NCBI GenBank assembly: GCA_944324635.1
Contig: CALUXC010000002.1
Span: 124,001-188,000 of the forward strand
Reading direction: 5' to 3'
Source of the DNA: Candidatus Avelusimicrobium intestinipullorum
GTDB taxonomy: Bacteria > Elusimicrobiota > Elusimicrobia > Elusimicrobiales > Elusimicrobiaceae
Length of the DNA stretch: 64,000 nt
Made by a program: the position numbers and the translations under genes
The notes under the pieces: model-generated
The model's input: only the letters and a program-made list of their open reading frames with translations
Told to the model about the DNA's origin: nothing
Databases searched by the model: none
In this document: positions 16,649-25,266 of the stretch, one piece after another
How positions within the stretch are numbered: position 1 is the stretch's first letter
How the letters are laid out: each line of letters starts with the position of its first letter

Positions 16649-17839
16649 TTATTTGGTTTTTTTAATCTGCTCAATAATGCGGGGCAGGATTTGGTGCGCA
16701 TCGCCCACGAAGCCGTATTTGCAGACGTTGAAAATCGGCGCGTTAGCGTCTTTGTTAATACCGATAATCACGTCGCTGTGCTCCATACCGACGATATGCT
16801 GTACCGCACCGGAAATACCGCACGCCACATACAGCTTGGAAGCCACGGTCACACCGCTCTGGCCGATTTGTTTGTCTTTGGGTTTGAGGCCCAAGTCAAT
16901 CGCCGCGCGGCTGGCGCCCACGGCGCCGCCCAAGTCGGCAGCCAATTCTTCCAGCAGGTTAAAACCATTCTGGTCTTTCATGCCGCGTCCGCCGGCGATA
17001 ACCACTTCGGCTTCGTCCAGCTTGTCCATGGCGGACACTTCGTCAATGTGCGTGTTGATAATGCGCACTTTGGCGGCCTGAGCCGGCACGGCAATTGCTT
17101 CCGTTACCACCTGGGCCATTTTGCCGGGGGTGGTGACCACTTTTTTGAACACGTTGGGGCGCACGGTGGACATTTGCGGACGATAGTCCGGGCATTTAAT
17201 GTCGGCCATGATGTTGCCGCCAAACGCGGGGCGGGTCTGAATGAGGTTGCCGTCTTTAATGGACAGGCCGGTGCAGTCCGCCGTCAAACCGACGAACAGC
17301 TCGGAAGAAATACGCGGGGACAAATCGCGCCCAATGTAGGTGGACGGATACAACACCACGCTGGGGTTGTATTTTTTAATCAACGTCACCATCGCATTGG
17401 CATAAGCCAGCGTGTTGTAGTTGCGGTATTCGGGGCCGTTCACGGCGTAAATTTTGTCCGTGCCGTACTGGGAAAGTTCCGCATAGTACTGGGAAACATT
17501 ATCACCAATTACCACGGCACAAAGTTCTTCGCCCAGCTGGTCAGCCAGTTCGCGGCCTTTGGACAAAAGTTCAAAGCCCACGGGGCGCACTTTCTGGGTT
17601 TTCCCGTCGTCGGCGATTTCAATAAACACCCACACGCCTTTGTAGGCGGAAAGGTCTTTCTTGGCCGCGCCGGCAGCAGGCAGCGAAAGCGCCTTTACCG
17701 GGCAGACGGACACGCACGCACCGCACATCGTGCAGCTGGCGTTAGGCACCGCTTTGCGGTTTACCAAAGAGAGCGCACCAAACGGGCAGGTGCTTACGCA
17801 TTTGCCGCAACCTACGCAATTAGAAGCTACTTGAATCAT
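16649..17839 (-). CDS. etfA: Electron transfer flavoprotein alpha subunit with N-terminal 2[4Fe-4S] ferredoxin domain
   Basis: Alpha subunit of Etf, 396 aa. Residues 1-50 are a ferredoxin domain with two full cysteine sets: C8, C11, C14, C18 and C36, C39, C42, C46. The Etf domain follows, ending in the FAD-binding part (GGRGMKDQNGF, GASRAAIDLG, GQSGVTVASKLYVACGISGAVQH, NKDANAPIF). Ferredoxin-fused EtfA is known from anaerobes, for example CarE of the caffeoyl-CoA reductase complex, where Etf takes part in flavin-based electron bifurcation. It overlaps etfB by 4 bases (ATGA) and follows an acyl-CoA dehydrogenase gene, the same order as carC-carD-carE. Bifurcation is inference. Confidence 0.95.
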   Translation of the reverse strand: MIQVASNCVGCGKCVSTCPFGALSLVNRKAVPNASCTMCGACVSVCPVKALSLPAAGAAKKDLSAYKGVWVFIEIADDGKTQKVRPVGFELLSKGRELADQLGEELCAVVIGDNVSQYYAELSQYGTDKIYAVNGPEYRNYNTLAYANAMVTLIKKYNPSVVLYPSTYIGRDLSPRISSELFVGLTADCTGLSIKDGNLIQTRPAFGGNIMADIKCPDYRPQMSTVRPNVFKKVVTTPGKMAQVVTEAIAVPAQAAKVRIINTHIDEVSAMDKLDEAEVVIAGGRGMKDQNGFNLLEELAADLGGAVGASRAAIDLGLKPKDKQIGQSGVTVASKLYVACGISGAVQHIVGMEHSDVIIGINKDANAPIFNVCKYGFVGDAHQILPRIIEQIKKTK

Positions 17840-18624
17840 TTGATTACACTCTCCTTTTTCAAAATTTCCACGAATTTATCCGCCAGTTCCACGGCAGAGC
17901 CGGAGAACATTTCCCCTTTCGGGCGGGCCGGCGGCGGGAAGATGCGGTCCACGCGGGTGGGCGAACCTTCCAAGCCCAGTTTGTGCGGGTCGGCGCCAAT
18001 GTCGGCCGCCGTCCAGGTGAAAGTGGCTTTGTCCTGCGCTTTATGGGCAGCCATAAAGGAAGGATATTTCGGCGCATAGTCGTGCGGCATGGTCATGGTG
18101 ACCAAAAGCGGCAAGTCGGCTTCCAGAATTTGGTGACCGCCTTCAATCAGCTTTTTCACCACCACTTGGTTGCCGTTGGCATCAATGCTTTCGCAGAAAG
18201 TGATTTGGGGAATACCCAAGTGGAAAGCAATGCCGGGGCCGGTTTGAGCGGTATCACCGTCAATAGCCATTTGACCGCACAGGATCAAATCGTACTGACC
18301 GATTTTGCGAATAGCCGTAGCCAACGCGTAGGAAGTGGCCCACGTATCCGAACCGGCAAAAGCGCGGTCGGAAAGCAGGACGCCTTCATCGGCGCCGAGG
18401 GCCAAGGCCAAGCGCAGCACCGCCGTGGCCTGGGCAGGGCCCATGGACAGCACGGTCACTTTCGCGCCGGTTTTGGCTTTAATGTCCAACGCTTTTTCCA
18501 AAGCGTAATGGTCATAGGGGTTCAAGATGCTGGGCACGCCCGCGCGGATGAGCGTACCGGTTTTCGGGTCCACCTTTACTTGGGTGGAATCGGGAACTTG
18601 TTTAATACAAACAATGATATTCAT
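17836..18624 (-). CDS. etfB: Electron transfer flavoprotein beta subunit
   Basis: Beta subunit of Etf, 262 aa, with the N-terminal MNIIVCIKQVPDSTQVKVD, the NPYDHYALEKAL helix and the nucleotide-binding CGQMAIDGDTAQTGP region. The C-terminal arm (from about 185) reaches toward the alpha subunit. Bifurcating Etfs carry a flavin here that takes electrons from NADH, while classical ones hold AMP; I cannot decide between them by eye. Translationally coupled to etfA and 10 bases after the acyl-CoA dehydrogenase gene. Confidence 0.96.
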   Translation of the reverse strand: MNIIVCIKQVPDSTQVKVDPKTGTLIRAGVPSILNPYDHYALEKALDIKAKTGAKVTVLSMGPAQATAVLRLALALGADEGVLLSDRAFAGSDTWATSYALATAIRKIGQYDLILCGQMAIDGDTAQTGPGIAFHLGIPQITFCESIDANGNQVVVKKLIEGGHQILEADLPLLVTMTMPHDYAPKYPSFMAAHKAQDKATFTWTAADIGADPHKLGLEGSPTRVDRIFPPPARPKGEMFSGSAVELADKFVEILKKESVIK

Positions 18625-18634
18625 GCGTTATATC

Positions 18635-20278
18635 CTATTTCTTGAAAACTTCTCTAAGTTTGGCGGAAACGACGTCCATATCGTCAATCAGTCCGCGCAT
18701 TTTTTCTTCAATGCCAACCAAGTTCACGCCTTGGCTGAGGTCGGCGGCGTTGATATTGGGGCAGGTGCCCAAAATAAGGCGCATACCGTCCGTAGCGGTT
18801 TTGAACGCGCTCTGGCGGGCGTTGACGCGGGCCATGGTGCTTAAAGTGTTCAAGTCAAAGCGGCTGCCTTCGGTGATCACTTTGTTGGCGCACTGGCGGG
18901 TGAACACGGCGGCCACTTCCATTTCGCTGATAAGGTCGCCCAGCATAAAGGTAACGTACTGGTGGCGGGTCAGCTTGTTGACGCGGCAATCGTCCAACAC
19001 GCGGGCCAAAGCTCTAAAGCCCAAGGCCACGCTGTCGGCACCCACGTTGGGGTTCTGCGCGTGAATGGCGTCAAATTCGGCGGCCTGGTTCAAATAGTAT
19101 TGGCCGCGGCTCTTTAAGTGTTCCTGCCAGCGTCCGCGGAAGATGGTCATTTCCAACACTTCGCTGGTACCTTCATAAATGCAGGTGATTTTGACGTCGC
19201 GTTTAATTTTTTCCACCGCAAATTCTTTGGTGTAACCAAAACCGCCCATAGCTTGGATAGAATCTTCGGCGGCTTTGTTACCGGTTTCGGTGGCGTAAAG
19301 TTTAGCGATAGCGCCTTCCGTGGCCAGGCCATGGTTGTTTACTTCCAACTGTTTGGCCGTCCAGTCAATATAAGCGCGGGCCGCTTCAAAGCGTACATAG
19401 TGCGGCGTGATGAGCTTTAACATAAAGCCCTGTTTTTCAGCTAGCGGGCCGCCAGCCTGAATGCGCTGCTGGGCATACTGCAAGGCAGTTTCCACGGCTT
19501 CTTCGCCGCCGCCCAAACCAAACGCGGCCACCATGAGGCGCGTATAGCCGAACACGGCCTGCGCCTGCAGGAAGCCCTGGCCTTCTTTAAGACCAATCAA
19601 ATTTTCGGCGGGCACGTACACATCATCAAACGCCAAACCGGCGGTGTTGGACAAGCGAATACCGTGCTTGTCTTCGTGCACGTCCTGGGTAAAACCGGGG
19701 GTGCCTTTTTCTACGATGAACCAGCTCGGGCCGCCGGGAGCGAGCGCGAGCACGGTGTAGATATCGGCTACGCCGCCGTTGGAAATCCACATCTTGCTGC
19801 CGGTAATTTTGTAACCCACTACTTTGCCGTCTTTAATGACGTGCTCGGCGCGGGTGCGCAAGGACACCAAGTCGGAACCGGCATCGGCTTCGGTGGCGCC
19901 GTACGCCACGAGTTTGTTTTCGTGAGCGATTTTCTTAAACCATTTGGCTTTCTGTTCCGGGGTACCGCCCACGTTAATGGGGTCGCTGCCCAGGAAGGTG
20001 GCGAACACGCCGGTGGCGATGCCCAGGTCAATACGGGCCAACTGTTCGCACACGCGGTAGATTTCGGTGGTCTGGCCGCCGAGTCCGCCGTATTCTTCGG
20101 GGATAAGCAAAAGATGTACGCCCAGCACGTCGTGGTCGTACATCTCTTTCAAAATGTCTAACGGAATTTCGTTTTTCGCGTCATGCTCCCGGATAAGGTT
20201 AAAGGAAATCCGGTTCTTAGCATATTGCTTCAAACTGTCCAACATCAGGTTTCTGGTTGTCAGGTCGTTCTTTGCCAT
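18635..20278 (-). CDS. Acyl-CoA dehydrogenase, long (VLCAD/ACAD9-like) form
   Basis: Flavoenzyme of 547 aa that oxidises, or in a bifurcating complex forms, acyl-CoA from enoyl-CoA. The N-terminal domain has the PEEYGGLGG motif, the middle domain YGATEADAGSDLVSLRT and KMWISNGG, and the C-terminal helical domain the catalytic glutamate in IYEGTSEVLE. An extra helical region of roughly 150 residues follows, as in membrane-associated long acyl-CoA dehydrogenases; CarC-type enzymes of about 380 aa lack it. The ATG at 20278 (MAKNDLTTRN) is preferred to an upstream in-frame start because GGAG precedes it. First gene of the Etf operon. Chain-length preference is unknown. Confidence 0.93.
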   Translation of the reverse strand: MAKNDLTTRNLMLDSLKQYAKNRISFNLIREHDAKNEIPLDILKEMYDHDVLGVHLLLIPEEYGGLGGQTTEIYRVCEQLARIDLGIATGVFATFLGSDPINVGGTPEQKAKWFKKIAHENKLVAYGATEADAGSDLVSLRTRAEHVIKDGKVVGYKITGSKMWISNGGVADIYTVLALAPGGPSWFIVEKGTPGFTQDVHEDKHGIRLSNTAGLAFDDVYVPAENLIGLKEGQGFLQAQAVFGYTRLMVAAFGLGGGEEAVETALQYAQQRIQAGGPLAEKQGFMLKLITPHYVRFEAARAYIDWTAKQLEVNNHGLATEGAIAKLYATETGNKAAEDSIQAMGGFGYTKEFAVEKIKRDVKITCIYEGTSEVLEMTIFRGRWQEHLKSRGQYYLNQAAEFDAIHAQNPNVGADSVALGFRALARVLDDCRVNKLTRHQYVTFMLGDLISEMEVAAVFTRQCANKVITEGSRFDLNTLSTMARVNARQSAFKTATDGMRLILGTCPNINAADLSQGVNLVGIEEKMRGLIDDMDVVSAKLREVFKK

Positions 20279-20324
20279 ATTTGGGAGTCTCCAAAATACA
20301 ATATAGATATATGATACCAATTTT

Positions 20325-20356
20325 TAAGCCCCCGCGCATATACCGCAGGGGCTTAA
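20325..20356 (-). terminator. Hairpin terminator after the pilin gene
   Basis: An imperfect stem AAGCCCC(T)GCGG / (C)GCGGGGGCTT is followed by AAAAATT on the minus strand. It separates the pilin from the acyl-CoA dehydrogenase gene. The T-run is weak, so it might be a stem-loop with another role. Confidence 0.55.
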
Positions 20357-20400
20357 AGAATGTATCAACCGGCAATTTTTCGCCGCAGAAGCGGCCTTAT

Positions 20401-20865
20401 TTAGAACGTATAAGGAGCCGTTTGTTTGTTGGTCAAAAAGCGGCACAGCTTTTCGCCTTCGGCATTATCGTAGTAGCAAGTTAACTGTTTCGTGTCTTTG
20501 GCGGCATAAATGGCATACGGCTTGCCAATGCGGCGGCATACGCCATACCCAAGCGTAGAAGTAGTGGTCGTGCCGGCGCTGACAGCCCGGCAATGAAAAT
20601 TCTTGATAATCTTGCTGGGAGTTCCCGATGCCGTGGTATCCTCTCCCGGTACGGATAAATCCAAATCCGCCAAATCCGTAGCATAGGTGCCATTGGCCAG
20701 ATAATATGCTTCCTGTGCCAGCAAAATGGATTTCACCATGGTCAACGCTTCCGACACGCGGGACTTTTCCACCGCTTTTTCATATTGCAGCAAAGCCACT
20801 CCCGCCAAAATACCAATAATCAGCACCACCACCAACAGCTCTATCAAAGTAAAACCGCGTTTCAT
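20401..20865 (-). CDS. Type IV pilin-like / pseudopilin protein
   Basis: A 154 aa prepilin with a very short leader (MKRG^FTLIE), Glu at +5 and the hydrophobic helix LLVVVLIIGILAGVALLQY. The QEAYYLANGTYATDLADLDL segment closely parallels the other two pilins here. The C-terminal domain has four cysteines (CRAV, CRRI, CYYD, CRFL) that could form disulfides. A GGGGGAA ribosome site precedes the ATG. Solitary gene. Exact pilus role unknown. Confidence 0.92.
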   Translation of the reverse strand: MKRGFTLIELLVVVLIIGILAGVALLQYEKAVEKSRVSEALTMVKSILLAQEAYYLANGTYATDLADLDLSVPGEDTTASGTPSKIIKNFHCRAVSAGTTTTSTLGYGVCRRIGKPYAIYAAKDTKQLTCYYDNAEGEKLCRFLTNKQTAPYTF

Positions 20866-20975
20866 AAGAATTCCCCCATATAATACTTATATATAGTTTG
20901 GCCAATTACATAGCAAGCTTGCAATTTGCCCCGCATGCAGGCAAATAAATTGACGCGTTCGCCCCGTCAAATATG

Positions 20976-20987
20976 TATAATAATTTT
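20976..20987 (+). promoter_or_regulatory. -10 element of the HIT gene, leaderless arrangement
   Basis: A consensus TATAAT at 20976-20981 lies exactly 6 bases before the ATG, so transcription should begin at or next to the start codon. TTGACG at 20950-20955 is a possible -35, though a 20-base gap is long. No Shine-Dalgarno is present. Confidence 0.6.
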
Positions 20988-21323
20988 ATGAATTGTATTT
21001 TTTGCGGCATTGCCGACGGCTCCATCAAAAGCCAACTGGTGTATGAAGATGAAGATGTGGTGGCCTTTAAGGACTTAAACCCTCAAGCCCCCACGCATCT
21101 ATTAATTATCCCGCGCAAACACATTGCGCGCCTGTCCGAAGCGGACGAGCAGGACGCCCTGCTGCTGGGCAAAGTGTTGCTGGTGGCCAAAAAATTGGCC
21201 AAACAGTTTGACCTAAAAGACTTTCGCCTGGTTACCAACAACGGCAAAGGCGCCGGCCAAAGCGTGGATCACTTGCACTTCCACCTGATGGCGGGCCGCC
21301 GCTTTTTGTGGCCGGCCGGCTAA
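20988..21323 (+). CDS. HIT family nucleotide hydrolase (HINT-like)
   Basis: A 111 aa histidine-triad protein. It starts MNCIFCGIADGSIKS, with a CxxC pair, contains DVVAFKDLNPQAPTHLLIIPRKH and ends with the triad DHLHFHLMAGR. HINT-type members hydrolyse AMP-lysine or adenosine phosphoramidates and may recycle adenylated side products. Length is normal. The transcript seems leaderless. It precedes rpsU on the same strand. Confidence 0.95.
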   Translation: MNCIFCGIADGSIKSQLVYEDEDVVAFKDLNPQAPTHLLIIPRKHIARLSEADEQDALLLGKVLLVAKKLAKQFDLKDFRLVTNNGKGAGQSVDHLHFHLMAGRRFLWPAG

Positions 21324-21423
21324 AAGGCTGCGCCAAAAAGGCAAAAAATAAGCTATAATATATATAAGGTAAAAATTACCGTTTTATTTTTGTCTATTGA
21401 CCGTAGAAGGTGGTGAAAAAGGA

Positions 21424-21618
21424 ATGGTTTTTGTAAAAGTAAGAGACGCCGAGCACTTGGAAGAAGCTCTGAAACGCTTCAAAAGAGAATGTGAGAAGAA
21501 CGGCATTTTGAAAGAAATCAAAAGACGCGAAACTTACATGCCTCCGAGCGTAAAGAGAAAAATCAAATCTCAAGAAGCTCAACGCCGCGCCCGCCGCACC
21601 AAACGCAGACGTTTTTAA
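21424..21618 (+). CDS. rpsU: 30S ribosomal protein S21
   Basis: Small-subunit protein S21, 64 aa, with the typical MVFVKVRDAEHLEEALKRF start, the KNGILKEIKRRETY core and the basic tail. The ATG at 21424 is preceded by AGGTGG and AAGGA; an upstream in-frame ATG would add an unlikely nine residues. First gene of the rpsU-dnaG-rpoD macromolecular synthesis operon. Confidence 0.97.
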   Translation: MVFVKVRDAEHLEEALKRFKRECEKNGILKEIKRRETYMPPSVKRKIKSQEAQRRARRTKRRRF

Positions 21619-21634
21619 TTAAAGAAGCACCACA

Positions 21635-21682
21635 GGCAATAGTCCTTTACGCAAGTATCGGACTATTGCCTTCTTTGCCTTT
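21635..21682 (+). terminator. Internal terminator/attenuator between rpsU and dnaG
   Basis: The 11-bp perfect stem GGCAATAGTCC / GGACTATTGCC with a 14-base loop is followed by a broken T-rich run (TTCTTTGCCTTT). Position and weak tail match the partial terminator that lowers dnaG expression in the equivalent operon of other bacteria. Confidence 0.7.
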
Positions 21683-21703
21683 AATCCAAACAGGCGGCCA
21701 AGC

Positions 21704-23455
21704 GTGAACAACAATATCGTAGAACAAATCAAGGACAGGTTGGACATTGTAGAATTTATCCGGCAATATGTTCCGGACTTAAAACGCGCGGGTAAAACCT
21801 ACAAGGCCTGCTGTCCTTTTCATAAAGAAAAGACCCCTTCTTTCACCTGCAGCAGCGAAAAGGGGTTGTTCTATTGTTTTGGCTGTCAGGAAGGGGGCGA
21901 CATCTTTGCTTTTTTGATGAAGATGGAACACCTTTCCTTCAACGAAGCCTTGGAAAAACTGGCCGATTTGGCCGGGGTAGAATATAAGCCGGCAAAGCCT
22001 TTAACGGGCGAAGAAATCCGCCGTGCAAACGCCCGAAAGCTGTTGGATTTTGCCAAAGCGTTCTACCATAAAAATTTAATGTCAGCGGGCGGCGAACACG
22101 CGCGCGCGTACGTGAAAGAGCGAAACCTGACCAAGGAAACCTGCCAAAAATTTGAGCTGGGCCTGGCCAAGAATGAACCCACCGCCTTGGTGCGCGAAGC
22201 AAAAGCGGCGGGATATACCGAAAAAGATTTGAAAGAAGCCGGCCTGTGCGCTTTAACGTCTTACGGGGCGCGGGATTATTACCGCAACCGCCTGATGTTC
22301 CCCATCATCAACCAACGGGGTGACACGGTAGGCTTCGGCGGGCGTATTTTGGGCGAAGGCGAACCCAAATACTTAAACTCGCCGGAAACGGTTCTTTTTA
22401 CAAAAAGCCACGTGCTTTACGGGCTGAATTTTGCAGGTCCGGCCATTCGCAAAGCGGGGCGGGCGGTGCTGTTGGAAGGGTATATGGACGTGATAGCCTG
22501 CCACCAGGCGGGTGCGGAATATACCGTGGCGCCTTTGGGCACCAGCTTAACCGAAGATCACGCGCGCCTGCTCAAGCGCTATACGGATAACGTTATCGTA
22601 TTGTTTGACCCGGACGCCGCCGGCATTAAAGCCGCCTTGCGCGGGGCGCTTATTTTGATAGAACGCGGGCTTTTTGTAAAGGTGGCCTCTCTGCCCGAAG
22701 GCCTGGACCCGGACGAATACATCGCCAAATACGGCAAAGACAGTTTTGAAGAAGTCTTAAACCGCGCACAAGATTTGATGGCGTTTCATACGGCCCTGCA
22801 GCTGGATTTATATCCCAAGCCGTTGGACGCCCAAAACAAAACCCGGATTATTTCCGAGTTAGCGGAAACCATCGCCAAACAGCCGGACGAAATCGTGCGG
22901 CGCGAATGGGCCAAATACGTGGCGGAACACGTGGGAGTGGACGAACAGCTGGTGCTGGAAAGGCTGCGCAAGCCCGCCTTGCAAACGTCCGCCTATTCCC
23001 GGGCCAAAGCACCCGCCACACGCCGCCAGGCTCCGGCCAACGCGGCAGAGGAAGACTTGCTTTCCTGGCTGATGAAAAGCCCCGAACACATGGTGTTGTG
23101 TTCGGAACTGACGCAAGAAGATTTTTCCGGTGCGGGCGCGTGGAATATGTTCCAAGCGCTTGTGCGAGCCCATGCGGAAAACCCGCAGGCAACGGACTTG
23201 GCGGAAAAAGCCGCCCAATATGCACCGGAGCAAAAAAACGAGTTGGTAAAGCTGGCGCTTCTGCAAGCGCCGGACGATTTTGACCCCGCGCGGGACATTG
23301 CGGCCTGTGCGGCCAAGCTGGAACAAGCCGGCCTGCATAAGCGGCTGGAAGCCGTCAAACGGCAAATGAAACAGCTGGGTGCGGGCAATGTGCCGCAGGA
23401 ATTGATTCAAAAATATATGCAGTTGCAGAACAAAATAAAAAAATATCGCAGTTGA
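21704..23455 (+). CDS. dnaG: DNA primase
   Basis: Makes RNA primers for replication. The 583 aa protein has an N-terminal zinc domain ([12 protein letters not shown] and CFGC, with C-H-C-C ligands), the catalytic core, and a Toprim fold with [10 protein letters not shown] and VLFDPDAAG. The C-terminal helicase-binding domain (about 430-583) is variable and rich in Ala and Glu. It starts with GTG at 21704, preceded by AGGCGG. Its helicase partner DnaB is at 2832-4250. Confidence 0.97.
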   Translation: MNNNIVEQIKDRLDIVEFIRQYVPDLKRAGKTYKACCPFHKEKTPSFTCSSEKGLFYCFGCQEGGDIFAFLMKMEHLSFNEALEKLADLAGVEYKPAKPLTGEEIRRANARKLLDFAKAFYHKNLMSAGGEHARAYVKERNLTKETCQKFELGLAKNEPTALVREAKAAGYTEKDLKEAGLCALTSYGARDYYRNRLMFPIINQRGDTVGFGGRILGEGEPKYLNSPETVLFTKSHVLYGLNFAGPAIRKAGRAVLLEGYMDVIACHQAGAEYTVAPLGTSLTEDHARLLKRYTDNVIVLFDPDAAGIKAALRGALILIERGLFVKVASLPEGLDPDEYIAKYGKDSFEEVLNRAQDLMAFHTALQLDLYPKPLDAQNKTRIISELAETIAKQPDEIVRREWAKYVAEHVGVDEQLVLERLRKPALQTSAYSRAKAPATRRQAPANAAEEDLLSWLMKSPEHMVLCSELTQEDFSGAGAWNMFQALVRAHAENPQATDLAEKAAQYAPEQKNELVKLALLQAPDDFDPARDIAACAAKLEQAGLHKRLEAVKRQMKQLGAGNVPQELIQKYMQLQNKIKKYRS

Positions 23456-23462
23456 GGGAAAT

Positions 23463-25175
23463 ATGGCATCTGGAAACAAAGCGCTGAAAGATTTAGTGGA
23501 AGAAGGGAAAGAAAGCGGTTTTCTGTCGTTGGAAGACTTGAACCGCTCCATTGCCGCGTCCGACATGAGCGCGGAAGACATTGACGGCGTAATGGGAACG
23601 TTGGACGATTTGGGAATCCAAGTCGTGGACCAGAAAAAATTCAAATCGGTTTCCGCCCAGGATAAAGAAGCCCTGAGCGAAGACTGGTCCTCCAGCCCGG
23701 ACATTTCCAACTCTATCCGCATGTATCTGTCCGAAATGGGCAAAGTGCCGCTTTTGTCGCGCGACGAAGAAATCACCCTGGCGCGCAATATCCGCGAACG
23801 CGAAAAAGAACTGCGCAAGCTGGTGCTGGAATCCCCCATCACCATGCGCGAAATCTGCAACTGGGAAGAGCTCGTGGATCAGGAAGAAATGACCACCAAA
23901 GAGCTTATGCCCCGCGGTAAACGCACCACGCGCGAGCTGAACAACATGCGCAAAAAACTCAAAGATGCGGCGCAGTTTATCGGCAAGCGCGAACAGGAAA
24001 TCACCAAACTGATGAAAGAACTGCGCGAAGGTGATTTGAGCGAAAAGAAACGCAACAACGCTATTGAAAAGCTGGAAGCCAAACAAAAAGAAGTGGTGGC
24101 CAGCATCACCAAACTGAATTTGAACCAAAACAAAATCAAACGTTTGACCAATAAAATCAAGAACCTGGCCGACCGCCTGACCAAAGCCCGCAACGACATG
24201 AAGCGCTTTGACGAGTACTTCGGCCCGTATGAAGAAGTGAAAAAATTGGTCAACCGCTACAAAGCCAAAAAAATCACCGATAAAGAATTCAAAAAAGCCA
24301 CCAAATTCACCCTCCCGGAACTGGAACGCGCGTTGTCCAACATTGAAGACGTACAGCGCCGCCACGCCCAGATGGTGGATACGCTGCCGATGACCGAGAA
24401 AGAATTCCTCGCGTTCAACGACCGCATCGTATTTTTTGAAGATATGATTTTGCAGGACAAACTCAAACTCATCAAAGCCAACCTGCGCTTGGTGGTGTCC
24501 ATCGCCAAGAAACACGTCAATTCCAATTTGGAACTGTCGGACTTGATTCAGGAAGGCGGTTTGGGATTGATGAAAGCCGTAGAAAAATTTGAATACAAAC
24601 GCGGCTTCAAGTTTTCCACTTACGCTACGTGGTGGATCCGCCAAAGCATTAACCGCGCCATCGCGGACCAGGCCAACACCATTCGTATCCCGGTGCACAT
24701 GAAAGAATTGGTTTCCAAGCTCACCAAGGTGACCAACAAATTCCGCCAGGAACACGGCCGCGAACCCACGCTGGAAGATTATTCCAAGACGTTGCGCCTG
24801 TCGGTAGAAAAAGTAAAAAGCGTACTAAAAATCATGCAGGATCCGATTTCGCTTTCTACGCCTATTGGGGAGGACGAGGATTCCAACCTGGAAGACTTTA
24901 TTGAAGATAAGAACGGACCGAACCCCACCAGCGCGGCGGTGGACTTCCTGCGCAAGCAAGAAGTGGCCGATGTATTGGCAACCTTATCTGAAAGAGAAGC
25001 CAAAATCATCAGCCTGCGCTTTGGGATTGACTCGGGTTACCCCCGCACGCTGGAAGAAGTGGGCAAAATGTTCAACGTTACGCGCGAACGCGTGCGCCAG
25101 ATAGAAGCCAAAGCTATCCGCAAGCTGCGCCACCCCAGCCGCACCAAAATGCTTAAGGATTATCAAGACAATTAA
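23463..25175 (+). CDS. rpoD: RNA polymerase primary sigma factor (sigma-70)
   Basis: Housekeeping sigma factor, 570 aa. Region 1.1-like N-terminus, region 1.2 ([20 protein letters not shown]) and a charged non-conserved insert (residues about 120-310) precede regions 2.1-2.4 ([30 protein letters not shown]). Regions 3 and 4 follow, with the -35 helix-turn-helix near [24 protein letters not shown] sits just before the ATG. Last gene of the rpsU-dnaG-rpoD operon. It predicts ordinary TTGACA/TATAAT promoters. Confidence 0.98.
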   Translation: MASGNKALKDLVEEGKESGFLSLEDLNRSIAASDMSAEDIDGVMGTLDDLGIQVVDQKKFKSVSAQDKEALSEDWSSSPDISNSIRMYLSEMGKVPLLSRDEEITLARNIREREKELRKLVLESPITMREICNWEELVDQEEMTTKELMPRGKRTTRELNNMRKKLKDAAQFIGKREQEITKLMKELREGDLSEKKRNNAIEKLEAKQKEVVASITKLNLNQNKIKRLTNKIKNLADRLTKARNDMKRFDEYFGPYEEVKKLVNRYKAKKITDKEFKKATKFTLPELERALSNIEDVQRRHAQMVDTLPMTEKEFLAFNDRIVFFEDMILQDKLKLIKANLRLVVSIAKKHVNSNLELSDLIQEGGLGLMKAVEKFEYKRGFKFSTYATWWIRQSINRAIADQANTIRIPVHMKELVSKLTKVTNKFRQEHGREPTLEDYSKTLRLSVEKVKSVLKIMQDPISLSTPIGEDEDSNLEDFIEDKNGPNPTSAAVDFLRKQEVADVLATLSEREAKIISLRFGIDSGYPRTLEEVGKMFNVTRERVRQIEAKAIRKLRHPSRTKMLKDYQDN

Positions 25176-25176
25176 T

Positions 25177-25206
25177 TAAAACCCCGGCCAAAAGCCGGGG
25201 TTTTTA
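25177..25206 (+). terminator. Terminator of the rpsU-dnaG-rpoD operon
   Basis: The stem AACCCCGGC / GCCGGGGTT is followed by TTTTT, just past the rpoD stop. Confidence 0.93.
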
Positions 25207-25210
25207 TCAT

Positions 25211-25246
25211 AAAAAAGGAGCGGTGCCCAAAGGGCCGCTCCTTTTA
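25211..25246 (-). terminator. Terminator of the metzincin-like protease gene
   Basis: The 11-bp stem AAAAGGAGCGG / CCGCTCCTTTT is followed on the minus strand by more T's. It can act in both directions. Confidence 0.88.
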
Positions 25247-25266
25247 TTTACACGCTTTCAAATACG

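Noticed and set aside
16691-18079. Long plus-strand open frame (462 codons) opposite etfA/etfB
   Set aside because: It runs across two genuine antisense genes and has no domain pattern of its own.
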